Positions 27,401 to 35,895 of a stretch of 64,000 nucleotides of DNA are shown here, piece by piece. The stretch's first letter is position 1, and every line of letters begins with the position of its first letter. The position numbers and the translations under genes are program-made. The notes under the pieces are model-generated. The model was given only the letters and a program-made list of their open reading frames with translations. It was not told the origin of the DNA and did no database searches. This stretch comes from Neolewinella litorea (GTDB lineage Bacteria; Bacteroidota; Bacteroidia; Chitinophagales; Saprospiraceae): NCBI RefSeq assembly GCF_004803465.1, contig NZ_SRSF01000001.1, positions 496,501-560,500 of the forward strand. Reading direction: 5' to 3'.

Positions 27401-29184
27401 TTACGGTCCCCGACGATGGCCACCTGTTCGGCAAAGGGCCGGATGGCGACCTGTTTGCGCGCGTTCAACTGGATCGGGCGTACGCCTTCCACCAGGATCG
27501 TCCCGGCCTTCAAATCCAGAAAGGCATTGAGCTCTTCGGTACTGCTGACGATCTTGAGCTTATCGTAGTCTTTTGCCTCGCGTTCTGACTCTACGTAGTG
27601 GGCGAGTTTGGGCTTCAGGATGACCTGGGCCTTTTCCGGATCGTAGGATAGGAAGCCGCGGGACTGCAGGTCGAAGAGGGCGGATTCAATGCTTTTGGCC
27701 GTAAGACCCTCCTGAAAATAGTCGGCTAGGGAGTTGGCGGACAGGGTATCCGTAGGGTAAGCCAGTTGGGCGCGGTACCGATAGATCAGTTCCAGGGGGT
27801 GAAAACCGGCCAGAGCCTTTATCTGAAGGTAATCCCGGTGGTCGAAGTAGTTTTCACTTTCCAGCACCACGTCGCCTTTTTCCTGAAAACTAACGGTCTT
27901 GCGGCCCACTACGGCGCTGTCGCCGCGCAGGTATACGTTGATGTTATCCGCGTCGATATTGAAGCGGTTCATGCTGTGGTAAAAGGGCGCGGCGTCGGAG
28001 CTGCTCTCGGTACGTTTCAGTTTTACGAGGGCCTCCTTGATGTCAACGTCGATGCTTGCGCTCGGGTGCACGAGGCTGTCCTGGCCGAAGTATAGGGCCA
28101 GCTTGACCTTCTGGCCGGTCAGTCGCTCTCCGGGAACGACGACGAACTGCGTGGCCTGCGCCTGCATTTTGCGGCTGCCGTCCTCTCCGGTGACGTCGAA
28201 GTATACCACGCCGTCCGTACCCTCTTCCGTGGTGGCGTACGCGCGGCCGCCGTGCAGCTCGAAGCGCCCCCGCATACGCATGCCTTCACCGATGTTGTCC
28301 ACCACCAACATGGGGTTATCGCTCACGAACTCGGGGACGTCGCCGGCCGCCCGCGGACCCCCGGATTGAAGCCGATCTTCAAAGGACCCATAGATGATCC
28401 GATCGCCGAAGTAGGTCGGGTACTGCAGATGAGCGGAATCCGACGTAAGATGATTTAGTCGCGGATCCACCTGGTAATCCACCAGCCGCACGAAGATGTC
28501 CGAGGGCAGCCCGACACGCTGCCAGTCGGTACGTCCTCCCTTGCCCATGAAGCGGTTGTTAGTCAGGTCGATGATGATCTTCGTTTCCTGGATCGCGAAA
28601 CTGTCCGTCTTCATACTGGCCAGCAACTGCTGCACCTTATCGACCACAAGCAAGGGAACCGCATCGTAAGTAAAACTTGGTGTGCCACCGGCTACTTTCC
28701 AGCCGTAAGGCCCGCTGTCGCGGTCGAGGCGCCCCCGACTGAGGTAGTTAAGGCTATTCTCGAGCAGGTTCGTCAAGCCCGCGGGGGTGAGGGCAGGATC
28801 GGCCAGGGTGCGTTCCAGCACGTCATGAAAACCGGCAAACAGTTCCTGCTTCTCTTTTTCCTTTCCCGACAGGTAGGCTAATATTTCCAGGTAATCGGCC
28901 ATGCCGAATTCTGCACGCACGTTGGCCCGGGCGAGCGCCACGGTTGCAGATTTGACGCGTTGCTGTTGCTCGGCAGTGAGTCCGCCGCCATACAGGGTGC
29001 CGGTAAAGTTGGCGTAGGCAGTGCGGGCCCGGTCGTTGCGGGTGGCCGTCATGTAGGTTTCAAGCTGTTCCTCGAAGGCCGGAAGCTCCGCATCCGCCGC
29101 CAAATCGGCAAGTTGCGCTCCGGCGGAAAGCGACAGGCACAGGAGTACACTCAGTAGGTAAAACCGCATATTGGCGTTGTTCAT
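24475..29184 (-). CDS. Giant secreted beta-rich protein, function unknown
   Basis: 1569 residues from the ATG at 29184, whose ATGA overlaps the prmA stop; an ATG at 29169 is the alternative and both keep the signal peptide (MRFYLLSVLLCLSLSAGAQ). No domain is recognised. The first 200 residues look helical. From about 250 to 1300 the chain is dense in short beta strands with repeated themes such as GDSAVVGR, GDSAIVVRSGGKVAQLTNAR, FYGTIELDAGSKELAFDG and GDSVRINDPASVEGNLMVFD, suggestive of a long beta-solenoid or jellyroll stack; some resemble OstA/LptA-type strands, but I would not assign that family. An acidic Glu/Thr-rich linker (about 1320-1370) precedes a C-terminal domain. No T9SS tail is seen. 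Confidence 0.85.
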   Translation of the reverse strand: MNNANMRFYLLSVLLCLSLSAGAQLADLAADAELPAFEEQLETYMTATRNDRARTAYANFTGTLYGGGLTAEQQQRVKSATVALARANVRAEFGMADYLEILAYLSGKEKEKQELFAGFHDVLERTLADPALTPAGLTNLLENSLNYLSRGRLDRDSGPYGWKVAGGTPSFTYDAVPLLVVDKVQQLLASMKTDSFAIQETKIIIDLTNNRFMGKGGRTDWQRVGLPSDIFVRLVDYQVDPRLNHLTSDSAHLQYPTYFGDRIIYGSFEDRLQSGGPRAAGDVPEFVSDNPMLVVDNIGEGMRMRGRFELHGGRAYATTEEGTDGVVYFDVTGEDGSRKMQAQATQFVVVPGERLTGQKVKLALYFGQDSLVHPSASIDVDIKEALVKLKRTESSSDAAPFYHSMNRFNIDADNINVYLRGDSAVVGRKTVSFQEKGDVVLESENYFDHRDYLQIKALAGFHPLELIYRYRAQLAYPTDTLSANSLADYFQEGLTAKSIESALFDLQSRGFLSYDPEKAQVILKPKLAHYVESEREAKDYDKLKIVSSTEELNAFLDLKAGTILVEGVRPIQLNARKQVAIRPFAEQVAIVGDRNLDFGGQVYAGGAILSGSDFHFKYEPYYIQFDSVKYIDLFLPEGGEIKDGVQRLSTASRIENVSGYVLLDAPKNKSGSENIGYFPSIQTRGPSYIYYDQADTASLYSRDSFYFELVPFSLNNLDSLTESGLGLKGELVSGGIFPRMARTLSVQEDGSLGFVTSTDSVGQMAYGDRGTYTGEVTLNNSGLVGNGTFRYLEAEITSPEIVFGVDSATTVAQSFVLQESTDPARPVPQVVGQEVNVTFRPYGDSLVVTPRDGGTFNLFGTGDHRFDGSLVLQPKALRGGGTLEWSQAEVASADFRFGTKTVNVDTATVNIKSLDGEGGIALTTTNVSGAFDFDRSTAEFRNNGTEQSTEMPYIQFKTSSDRFAWDMAGGEIKFNTGEGKDRFTSINPDQDTLTFTGNTAVYNTLEGQLEVGGVPYIVSADARIIPGDSAIVVRSGGKVAQLTNARIIADTLNQYHVINRATVDIAGRKEYTASGFYQYNVGDHEQEVELQDIVGTRVGMGLRSEKATATRAKGEIPEETEFYIDDKTRFYGTIELDAGSKELAFDGFARIEAEKLPAAEWFVVQSEGDKNNLVLKTEGVLDPSGKPLYTGFYLSKPDRHVYPAMIRTPDRRVDHPILDAAGVFTYDEDRDAFLFGDSVRINDPASVEGNLMVFDHATGTVSGDGLLGIGGRLKYIAMKTYGTISMQLPEQFQPEAEPEVAINETTTETSDSTAAEGEGGTLTDNMFLLEEETEEAPATDVTELKLSVAAPEEERYPETNAEVMAAIDLILPAPLVAIMTNDLVSGAYSAPQLGINQRIPFATAGIANLFPAGPDRERAIAGLSADAMDLAPAVNRHTFLFSDMKLRWNTDYQSFVSTQPLNGLASVAGKPISRRFESYLEVKMTTGGDDRLYLFIKSPSETYYFFGFKDGILNVVSNNNAFMNALRETKPKDLVLEMEDGLTYEILEVTPGTAQTFLRRVQAAFGSDN

Positions 29185-30011
29185 TCGCGCTTGAATTCTA
29201 AAGCCCGCCATCCCTCCCGACCCTCGCGCCGCTGAAGGGTAAACCCGAGGGACGAAAAGTGTTGCAGGATACGGTCTTCATCCTGTTCCAGAATACCACT
29301 GAGGAAGGCGGTGGCCCCGCTGCGCAGGCGCAGTTTCAACGCCTCCCCGGTGTCCAATAGTACGTTCCGATTGATGTTTGCCAGCACCAGGTCGTACGGC
29401 TGTCTTTCCGGTACGTCGGCAAGCGTACCCTCCACGATTTCATCGAGTTGTACGTCGTTGGCCGCAGCATTATCGATGGTATTTTCTACCGCTGCGGGCT
29501 CAATGTCCACCGCGTCCACACGCCGGGCCCCGAGTCGTTTGGCCAGGATGGCCAGCACCCCGGTGCCGCACCCGTAGTCGAGCACCGACTCCCCCACCCC
29601 GCCCCGGGCGTAGTAGTCCATGAGCAGCTCGCACATCATGTAGGTGGTGGCGTGGTGACCGGTACCGAATGCCATCCGCGGATCGATCACCAATTCGTGG
29701 GACACCAAGGGGTCGGCAGGGTGAAAACTGGCGCGGATGAGCAATCGGTCCCCAACCCGAATAGGGGCAAAGCCGCTTTCCCACACCTCATTCCAGTTGC
29801 GTTCCTCGACCGCTTCGTGGCTGTAGTTGAAGGTATACTCTGCTTTTAGTTCCTCAATGACTTTAACCCAGCGCGCGTGGTCATTGCTGAGGGCGTACGC
29901 CAGAACACCGTATGTCTCCTCCAGAAAGGAATCGAACCCGGCATCGGCCAGGTGGGCAATCAGAATCTCGGTCAGCTCGGGAGCACACTCGATACGGTAA
30001 GCAGTATACAT
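29181..30011 (-). CDS. prmA: Ribosomal protein L11 methyltransferase PrmA
   Basis: 276 residues. It has the PrmA layout: a small N-terminal substrate-recognition domain, the linker motif NWNEVWESGFAPI, the MAFGTGHHATT loop, the SAM-binding motif LDYGCGTGVLAILAKRLGA, and the catalytic NINRN motif in LVLANINRNVL. It trimethylates ribosomal protein L11 in the cytoplasm. It precedes the giant secreted protein gene with an ATGA overlap, so the two are probably translated together although no functional link is known. It diverges from rlmH. Confidence 0.95.
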   Translation of the reverse strand: MYTAYRIECAPELTEILIAHLADAGFDSFLEETYGVLAYALSNDHARWVKVIEELKAEYTFNYSHEAVEERNWNEVWESGFAPIRVGDRLLIRASFHPADPLVSHELVIDPRMAFGTGHHATTYMMCELLMDYYARGGVGESVLDYGCGTGVLAILAKRLGARRVDAVDIEPAAVENTIDNAAANDVQLDEIVEGTLADVPERQPYDLVLANINRNVLLDTGEALKLRLRSGATAFLSGILEQDEDRILQHFSSLGFTLQRREGREGWRALEFKRE

Positions 30012-30142
30012 AATTACGGGAGGGTATGGGGGACATGAGATCGGCGCAAGGTAGGCCAGTATGGGTTACCCGGGCACCCGGGTTGAGCAAATTTGCCCTT
30101 GCACCGCTTACCTTACCTTACACCCGAAGAAAGCAGGATAAC

Positions 30143-30616
30143 GTGAAGGTACAGGTATACTACACCGGAAAAACATCGGAGCAATACCTCCGTACGGGGG
30201 AAGAGATTTACATTCGACGGCTCGGACACTACCTACCCATCACCTTTACCGTTCTGCCTGATATTAAGCAGGGAGGAAAGCTGACCCCGGAGCAACTCAT
30301 TGACCGTGAAGGTCAGGCCCTACTCGACAAGATAAATCCGGATGACCGCCTGGTGTTGCTCGACGAAGGGGGCAGTACGTACGGGAGCGTGGCTTTCGCC
30401 GAATGGCTGGAACGGGAACTGCACCGCCCCGCCCGCCGGCTGGTGTTCGCCGTGGGGGGTGCCTTTGGCTTTTCGCGGCAGGTATACGACCGCGCCGACC
30501 ACACCATCAGTCTGAGCGCCATGACCTTTAGTCACCAGATGGTCCGCCTGTTTTTCGCGGAGCAGCTGTACCGTGCCATGACCATCATCCGCAACGAAAA
30601 GTATCACAATTCGTGA
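30143..30616 (+). CDS. rlmH: 23S rRNA (pseudouridine1915-N3)-methyltransferase RlmH
   Basis: 157 residues from a GTG at 30143 (MKVQVYYTGKTSEQYL); the upstream open frame is promoter DNA with two overlapping TACCTTAC boxes (30109-30121). The SPOUT-fold RlmH features are present: LLDEGGSTYGSVAFAEWL, the knot loop FAVGGAFGFS and the C-terminal LSAMTFSHQMVRLFFAEQLY. It methylates pseudouridine 1915 in helix 69 of 23S rRNA. The stop TGA overlaps the GTG start of tilS (GTGA), indicating coupled translation. Confidence 0.95.
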   Translation: MKVQVYYTGKTSEQYLRTGEEIYIRRLGHYLPITFTVLPDIKQGGKLTPEQLIDREGQALLDKINPDDRLVLLDEGGSTYGSVAFAEWLERELHRPARRLVFAVGGAFGFSRQVYDRADHTISLSAMTFSHQMVRLFFAEQLYRAMTIIRNEKYHNS

Positions 30617-31947
30617 GTACGGATCACGAGCTCACGCAGCGCCTCCGGGACTTCGTGGCGCGGGAGCAACTGTTCTCCCGAACCGACCGACTGCTCGTGG
30701 CAGTAAGCGGAGGCCTTGACAGCACGGCTCTGGCTCACCTGCTGCTGCAAGCGGGGTACGCTATCGGACTGGTGCACTGCAACTATCAATTACGGGGCAA
30801 GGCCTCCGAGCAGGATGCCGTAATGGTACAACAACTGGCGACGGAATGGCAGGTCCCCTTACATTCAACGGTAATGACCCTCACTCGCAAAGAGTCCGGC
30901 AAATCAATCCAATTAGAGGCAAGGGATAAACGTTACTTATATTTTCGGAAAACATTGGATGAGTACAATTACTCCATTCTGTGTACCGGCCACCATCTCG
31001 ACGATTCCCTGGAAACGACACTTATCAATCTGATCCGGGGCACGGGGTTGGCCGGTCTGCGCGGGATCCCACCCAAGACCAGCTTCCCGGTAGCAAGGCC
31101 CCTGCTGGAATTTACGCGGCAGGAAATTCTGGAATACGCCAGGGAGAAGCAGTTGACATGGCGCGAAGACGAGAGTAACCGCGAAGAAAAGTACCTGCGC
31201 AACGCCCTGCGACACCGCGTGGTGCCGGGGCTCCGCGCCCTGGGCATGCAGGATGCCGGACTCCGCACTACCCTCGCCCACCTCCGTTCGGCGGAACGCT
31301 TCATGGAGCATGGAATGCTTGCCGTGCCCGGTGTTTCCGCGAAGGGGGGGATCGTGACCGTACGGCGGGAACTGACCGGGCTGTCACGTGAAGACACCCT
31401 CACCCTGCTGCATCACCTCACGCGGACGATGGGCTTCACCGACGAGCAGTTGCAGCAGTTGGTGGATGCCAGGAGAAACATCACGGTCTTTTCAGCCGCT
31501 CACCGGGGGGATGCGGACACGCGGCGGATTCGCTGCGCTCCGCAGGTCCCTGCTTGGGAGTCCGTAACCATTGAGGATTTGCCGTATACTGCTGCGCTCC
31601 CCGGTGGGCAAATACGCCTTGAGAAAGTGAACCAACCGAGCCGAGTGGACCGACCCGGTTACCAGTACTGCCGGCTTCCCGACCTACCCTTGCACCTGCG
31701 ACCCCGGCAGCCCGGTGATCGTTTTCTGCCCTTTGGCATGGCGGGCCGATCCAAGAAAGTGCAGGACCTGCTGACGGATGACAAGGTCCCGGCCTGGGAA
31801 AAGGATCACGTGCCGATGCTCTGTGACCAGGACGGAGCAATCATCGCCGTGGTGGGCTACCGCATCAGCCATCCACACGCCGTGCGCGGTGACGAGACGG
31901 AGGTCCTGCAGATCCGGTGGGAAAAGGAAAGCCCCGATCCGTCGTGA
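30613..31947 (+). CDS. tilS: tRNA(Ile)-lysidine synthetase TilS
   Basis: 444 residues. The PP-loop ATPase motif SGGLDS is at 32-37 (LLVAVSGGLDSTALAHLL), followed by the TilS blocks HCNYQLRGKAS, GHHLDDSLETTLINLIRGTG and WREDESNREEKYLRNALRH (part). The C-terminal substrate-binding domain carries RPRQPGDRFLPFG and KKVQDLLTDDKVP. It makes lysidine at C34 of tRNA-Ile(CAU) and is essential. It overlaps rlmH by 4 nt. The last 19 nt lie inside a hairpin that appears to be the terminator of the converging ompA gene. Confidence 0.96.
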   Translation: MSTDHELTQRLRDFVAREQLFSRTDRLLVAVSGGLDSTALAHLLLQAGYAIGLVHCNYQLRGKASEQDAVMVQQLATEWQVPLHSTVMTLTRKESGKSIQLEARDKRYLYFRKTLDEYNYSILCTGHHLDDSLETTLINLIRGTGLAGLRGIPPKTSFPVARPLLEFTRQEILEYAREKQLTWREDESNREEKYLRNALRHRVVPGLRALGMQDAGLRTTLAHLRSAERFMEHGMLAVPGVSAKGGIVTVRRELTGLSREDTLTLLHHLTRTMGFTDEQLQQLVDARRNITVFSAAHRGDADTRRIRCAPQVPAWESVTIEDLPYTAALPGGQIRLEKVNQPSRVDRPGYQYCRLPDLPLHLRPRQPGDRFLPFGMAGRSKKVQDLLTDDKVPAWEKDHVPMLCDQDGAIIAVVGYRISHPHAVRGDETEVLQIRWEKESPDPS

Positions 31948-31960
31948 CGAATCGGGGCTT
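31929..31960 (-). terminator. Terminator of the OmpA-like gene, overlapping the end of tilS
   Basis: A 10-bp GC-rich stem (31929-31938 with 31951-31960). On the minus strand it is followed by TTTCCTTTTC, so it works for the OmpA-like gene. The left arm lies inside the last tilS codons. Confidence 0.75.
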
Positions 31961-31980
31961 CACCCATAAAGTTTAACCGT

Positions 31981-32877
31981 TTATTCCGGGACCTTCGAGG
32001 GGTCGAGCAGGTCGTAGAACTGATCCAGCTTGGGCAGCAGGATGATACGGGTGCGGCGGTTGATCGAGCGGTTTTCGGCGGTCGAGTTGTCAACCAGTTG
32101 GTTGTATTCTCCGCGACCGGCGGCGACCAGACGGTTGGGATCGATGTTGTACTTGTTCTGCAGGGCTTTTACCACGGCCGTGGCGCGCAGAACGGAGAGG
32201 TCCCAGTTGTCCTTCACACAGGCAGAATTGATGGGCACGTTATCGGTGTAGCCTTCGACCATGATCTCCAGCGTGGGGCGATCCTTGGCGATGCTGGCGA
32301 TCTTGGCGAGTACTTCGCTGGCGCGCTCGGTGATCTGGTAGCTCCCGCTCTTGTAGAGCATCTTGTCGGAGAGGTTGATGTAGACGACGGTCTTGTCGAC
32401 CTGGATGTTGACGTCCTCGTCCTCAATGCCTTCCTTCAGGGCGCTCTTCAGGTTTACGGCCAGGGCCAGGTTGATGGAGTCGGCCTTGGACTTGGCGGCC
32501 TGGAGCAGGCGGATGTAGCGGTCCTTGCCCTGCAGCTGCTCGAGGGTCTTGCCGATGTTCTGGTTGGCACCCTGGCTCAGTACGGTGAGGTCACCTACCT
32601 GTTCCAGTTGGGCGTCGCGCTGCTTGCGCAGGTCAGCGATCTGCTCTTCGCGCAGCGTGGCCTGGGCCTGGGCGGTTTCCAGACGGTTCTGGACCTGGAT
32701 TTCCCGACGTTCGCACTCCGCAAGCTGCTGGGCGTAGCGGTTAATTTCCTGGTTGCGCTGGGCGAGAAGTTCGTCTCTCGAAGCCAGGTCGGTCTGCAGC
32801 GACTCGTACTTCTTTTTGCTTACGCAGGACGAAAGTCCCATCAGCATGACGAGGAGTAAAACGGGTATTTTGTACAT
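31981..32877 (-). CDS. OmpA-family peptidoglycan-binding lipoprotein with coiled coil
   Basis: 298 residues from the ATG at 32877. The lipobox is MGLSSC. Residues about 25-125 form a coiled coil (YESLQTDLASRDELLAQRNQ and on). The C-terminal OmpA domain has the peptidoglycan-binding signature: LEIMVEGYTDNVPI, LSVLRATAVVKALQ, VAAGRGEYNQLV and NRSINRRTRIILLPK. It should tether the outer membrane to the cell wall. Its leader (32878 to about 32960) contains a 6-bp hairpin with a 3-nt loop (32908-32922), unusual among the short leaders of this window. Confidence 0.93.
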   Translation of the reverse strand: MYKIPVLLLVMLMGLSSCVSKKKYESLQTDLASRDELLAQRNQEINRYAQQLAECERREIQVQNRLETAQAQATLREEQIADLRKQRDAQLEQVGDLTVLSQGANQNIGKTLEQLQGKDRYIRLLQAAKSKADSINLALAVNLKSALKEGIEDEDVNIQVDKTVVYINLSDKMLYKSGSYQITERASEVLAKIASIAKDRPTLEIMVEGYTDNVPINSACVKDNWDLSVLRATAVVKALQNKYNIDPNRLVAAGRGEYNQLVDNSTAENRSINRRTRIILLPKLDQFYDLLDPSKVPE

Positions 32878-33016
32878 AATAATTAATTGAAAAAGGCTCC
32901 TTGCCCTCCACCGAAGCGGTGGCGTAAGGCCGAAAAGCCAAGGCATGTTCGTGATTAGGTTTCCGGGATAAAGATTCGGAAAATTTGGCAAACCCGCGTG
33001 GAGATTTGCAAAAAGA

Positions 33017-34591
33017 CTAGAAGACCACGGCGGAAAATACGCCCCTTTTTCCATCGTCCGAGATCTCGAGCAGGTAATAGCCGGCCGGCAGGGTGTGGAG
33101 GTCCACTGCTAAACGCGCCGGCGATCCGGCTAGTGTTTCAATCCGCGGAATTAATACCAGTCTGCCCAGGGCGTCGTACACCCGCAACCGCACCGCGGGC
33201 GACAAGGCCGGTGCGGAAGTGGTCAGGATGATTTCTCCCCCGGTCGGGTTGGGGTGCCCGCTGCGTATGGTGAAGTCGTCTTGATCCCCGTCGCATTCGT
33301 CAAGCAATGCCAGTTGGGCCGCCCCGACGTCAAGTATTCCCCCGGTGCGGGTTCGGGAGACCAGAGCTTCCCGTGGCTGGACCGAGGCCAGGATTACCTC
33401 CTTTACCATTCGGGCGGCGCGCGCGGGTTCCGTAAATGATCGGTTGAGCAAGGCCGGGCAGGGCGAGGCATACAGCAGGGCCACCGCCCCCGTGACGTAG
33501 GGCGCCGCCGCGCTCGTACTCCCAAATCCTGCGTAAGTGCCCCCCGATCGAGTCGTGAAACTTCCCTCCCCCGGGGCGGCCAGATCAATATTCCCCCTTC
33601 CGTAGCCGGCGGAAGTCTGTAGGCGGTCATCAGCATCGACGTTGGTTACGCCAATGATAAAATCACTGGGGCAATCGGTGGGCATATCCCCGATGATGTC
33701 CACGTCCTCCGGCACGTTCGCTACGCTGGCGGCGGTTAGCACGCCGACGGCTCCCAGGCGATCGTACATGCCGCCCCAGACGGGAAAATCCGCGCAGGTG
33801 GCCCCTTCAATTCCGAAGCTGGCGTTCGTGGCGACGACGAAAGCGCCCCCTCCCCCCCTACTCTCGTTGAAGACCTGTCGCTGTCGGATGACGTACTCAT
33901 AGGCGGCGATGATATCCGCCACCGTCGCGATCTGGAGCAGCATCAGGTTTATGTCCCAGTTGGTCCCGGCCACCCCTACCCGGTTGTCGCCCGCCGCACC
34001 AAGCAGGCCGGCTACGGCGGTGCCGTGATTGTCGGCGTCGTACCGCGAAGTGGATGTGGTAAAATTCCAGCCGTTGGTGTCGTCTACTAATCCGTTACCG
34101 TCGTTATCCAGGTTGTCGCCGGGTGTTTCAGCCGGGTTGCGCCACAGGTTGCCGACGAGATCTTCGTGGTCGGCATCGAATCCGGCATCCAGGACGGCGA
34201 CCACGATGGGCGTACCGTTCTGCGTCGTGCCACCCGTAGTCAAGTTCCAGGCATTTTCGAAGCCAGCCCGGGCCAGGTTGTCCTGTTGGGGATAGAGGGG
34301 ATCACCGGGCTGTCTGCGGGACTTAACCCGGTAATTATAGTGCACGTGCCGGACCCCCGGGGTACTGCGCAGCCGGAAAAGTTCCTTTGTGGCGGTGATG
34401 GAATCGGGAAACACCAAGAGATCAATGGTCGGCCCCAGGCGGCGCACCGGTTGCCCGTTTGCGGCGTGTTTGGATACGCCACCAGCGTCTTGCCACTCGC
34501 ATATAAGTTCCGTCGGTATGCGCTGCGCCGCCACCTTGGCGGTGAAACCGATCAAGCCCAGTAAAAGCCAGCAGTAGCGCAGGGCGACCAC
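33017..34591 (-). CDS. Subtilisin-like S8 peptidase with type IX secretion sorting domain
   Basis: 524 residues from a GTG at 34591, 2 nt after the ccsA stop; the frame is open further up but that part lies within ccsA, and the chosen start gives a signal peptide (VALRYCWLLLGLIGFTAKVA). The S8 triad is intact: D135 in VAVLDAGFD, H189 in NHGTAVAG, and S360 in GSTSAAAPY, with an oxyanion Asn in ATNASFG. The last 80 residues form a T9SS type-A sorting domain (SGHPNPTGGEIIL, LRVYDALGRLVL, LPAGYYLLEI), so the enzyme is predicted to be exported by the T9SS and attached or released at the surface. A run of seven C (33852-33858) encodes part of an RGGGG stretch. Confidence 0.9.
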   Translation of the reverse strand: MVALRYCWLLLGLIGFTAKVAAQRIPTELICEWQDAGGVSKHAANGQPVRRLGPTIDLLVFPDSITATKELFRLRSTPGVRHVHYNYRVKSRRQPGDPLYPQQDNLARAGFENAWNLTTGGTTQNGTPIVVAVLDAGFDADHEDLVGNLWRNPAETPGDNLDNDGNGLVDDTNGWNFTTSTSRYDADNHGTAVAGLLGAAGDNRVGVAGTNWDINLMLLQIATVADIIAAYEYVIRQRQVFNESRGGGGAFVVATNASFGIEGATCADFPVWGGMYDRLGAVGVLTAASVANVPEDVDIIGDMPTDCPSDFIIGVTNVDADDRLQTSAGYGRGNIDLAAPGEGSFTTRSGGTYAGFGSTSAAAPYVTGAVALLYASPCPALLNRSFTEPARAARMVKEVILASVQPREALVSRTRTGGILDVGAAQLALLDECDGDQDDFTIRSGHPNPTGGEIILTTSAPALSPAVRLRVYDALGRLVLIPRIETLAGSPARLAVDLHTLPAGYYLLEISDDGKRGVFSAVVF

Positions 34592-34593
34592 GG

Positions 34594-35745
34594 CTAGTGG
34601 ACCTCCTGGCTGCGCAACAGTCGTTCTCCCAGGAGTCTGGCCCGGTAGGCCACCCCGGCCATCCAGCCACCGAAGAGCGTCCATCCGATGATGGTGGGGT
34701 AAAAGATCATTCGCATGGTATTGTCGAGATCCTCGCCGCCCATCGCCGGGTTACCCTCCGCACCAGGGTGCAGGCTGGTGGCGGACATGCGCGGTAGGAT
34801 ATAGATAAGGGGGATGAGGCAGGCAAAAGCGAAAATGTTGTACACCGCCCCCAGTCGTGCCCGCCGCTCGGGGTCGGGAAAGGCCGCACGCAGTACGAAG
34901 TATCCCGCGTAGATGAGCAAGGCGATCAGGGTGGTAAACTGCTTGATGTCCCAGTTCCAGAAACTGCCCCAGGTGTACTTGGCCCACACCGCGCCCGTCA
35001 GCAATCCCAGTATGCCGAAGAGCATGCCCACACCGGTAAAAACTACCGACCAGTGGTCGGCGCGCTCCAGGGAATTCACATTATTGAGATCCGCATGGTT
35101 GCTCACCCCCCCGGCTTCGAGCTTCGACTTCCGCCGGAGGTACTTGACGGCGTAAACTACCGCCGCAATGAAGAGAAACATCATGGCGAACCAGAGGCTG
35201 ACGTGGAAGTAGGTATTGCGGATCGTCTCTCCCAACAAGCTCCGGTACGGAAAGGTCATGCCGGGGTGGGCAGTCAGTTCTCCAGGCTGCATAACGCCCT
35301 GGCGCCAATCGGCTTCTACCGCGGCTAGGTCGGCGGGTGCGGATTCTTGACGCATGACCACAACGTCGGGCGCTACAAACGCACCGCTTTCCGATCCGCT
35401 CACAATGAGCGACAGACGCTTGTTCTCTGGGCGGTCAGTGGGCAGGCCGTCGGGAAAGTTAAAGGTTACCGTGGCTCGGCGGTCGTCCAGCACCGTGACT
35501 TCAACAGCGCGCAGGGCGTAGCCCTCACCGTAATTCAACCAGGCCATAAGACCGTCCCGGTCGTCGGTGAACTGGGTGTTATAGCCCAGCAACTGAAACG
35601 ATTGGGTGGCTCCGGCCTGCGCCGCGTTGGGGCTTACGTCGAGCAGGTTGGGCTTGAGGGGGACAAGCAGCCCCGCCACCAGGGCGTAAACGAGGATAAT
35701 GACCGAGAGGGCTTTCCACCAGTGCTGCCGCATGAGCTTTTCCAT
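34594..35745 (-). CDS. ccsA: Cytochrome c assembly protein, CcsA/CcmC type
   Basis: 383 residues from the ATG at 35745; the frame stays open upstream but a TACCTTTG box ends 4 nt before this ATG. The haem-handling tryptophan-rich WWD motif TWGSFWNWDIKQF lies between membrane helices, with about six transmembrane segments in total (e.g. VSLWFAMMFLFIAAVVYAVK, YNIFAFACLIPLIYILP, YPTIIGWTLFGGWMAGVAY). A periplasmic domain of about 150 residues follows the first helix, larger than in E. coli CcmC and common in Bacteroidota. It exports or holds haem for c-type cytochrome maturation. No other ccm gene is present in the window. The S8 peptidase gene follows 2 nt after its stop. Confidence 0.87.
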   Translation of the reverse strand: MEKLMRQHWWKALSVIILVYALVAGLLVPLKPNLLDVSPNAAQAGATQSFQLLGYNTQFTDDRDGLMAWLNYGEGYALRAVEVTVLDDRRATVTFNFPDGLPTDRPENKRLSLIVSGSESGAFVAPDVVVMRQESAPADLAAVEADWRQGVMQPGELTAHPGMTFPYRSLLGETIRNTYFHVSLWFAMMFLFIAAVVYAVKYLRRKSKLEAGGVSNHADLNNVNSLERADHWSVVFTGVGMLFGILGLLTGAVWAKYTWGSFWNWDIKQFTTLIALLIYAGYFVLRAAFPDPERRARLGAVYNIFAFACLIPLIYILPRMSATSLHPGAEGNPAMGGEDLDNTMRMIFYPTIIGWTLFGGWMAGVAYRARLLGERLLRSQEVH

Positions 35746-35749
35746 AGGG

Positions 35750-35757
35750 CAAAGGTA
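35750..35757 (-). promoter_or_regulatory. -7 box TACCTTTG of ccsA
   Basis: A full match to TAnnTTTG on the minus strand, 4 nt upstream of the ccsA ATG at 35745. It supports that start and predicts a leaderless mRNA. Confidence 0.6.
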
Positions 35758-35895
35758 AGTTAGGCCGGCGGCCAGGGGAAGCAGCGGACGCGACCGTAAG
35801 TCGTTTACTACAGTAAGGTGATGAAACGGTAAGTTTTGGATAACAAACCAAGCGTGCCGGACCATCGTTTCCTTGTTGAAAAGAACCCGCCCGCT

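Noticed and set aside
33845-33858. C-rich run in the S8 peptidase gene as a possible phase-variation tract
   Set aside because: The longest uninterrupted run is seven C, short for slippage, and no frameshifted alternative is apparent.
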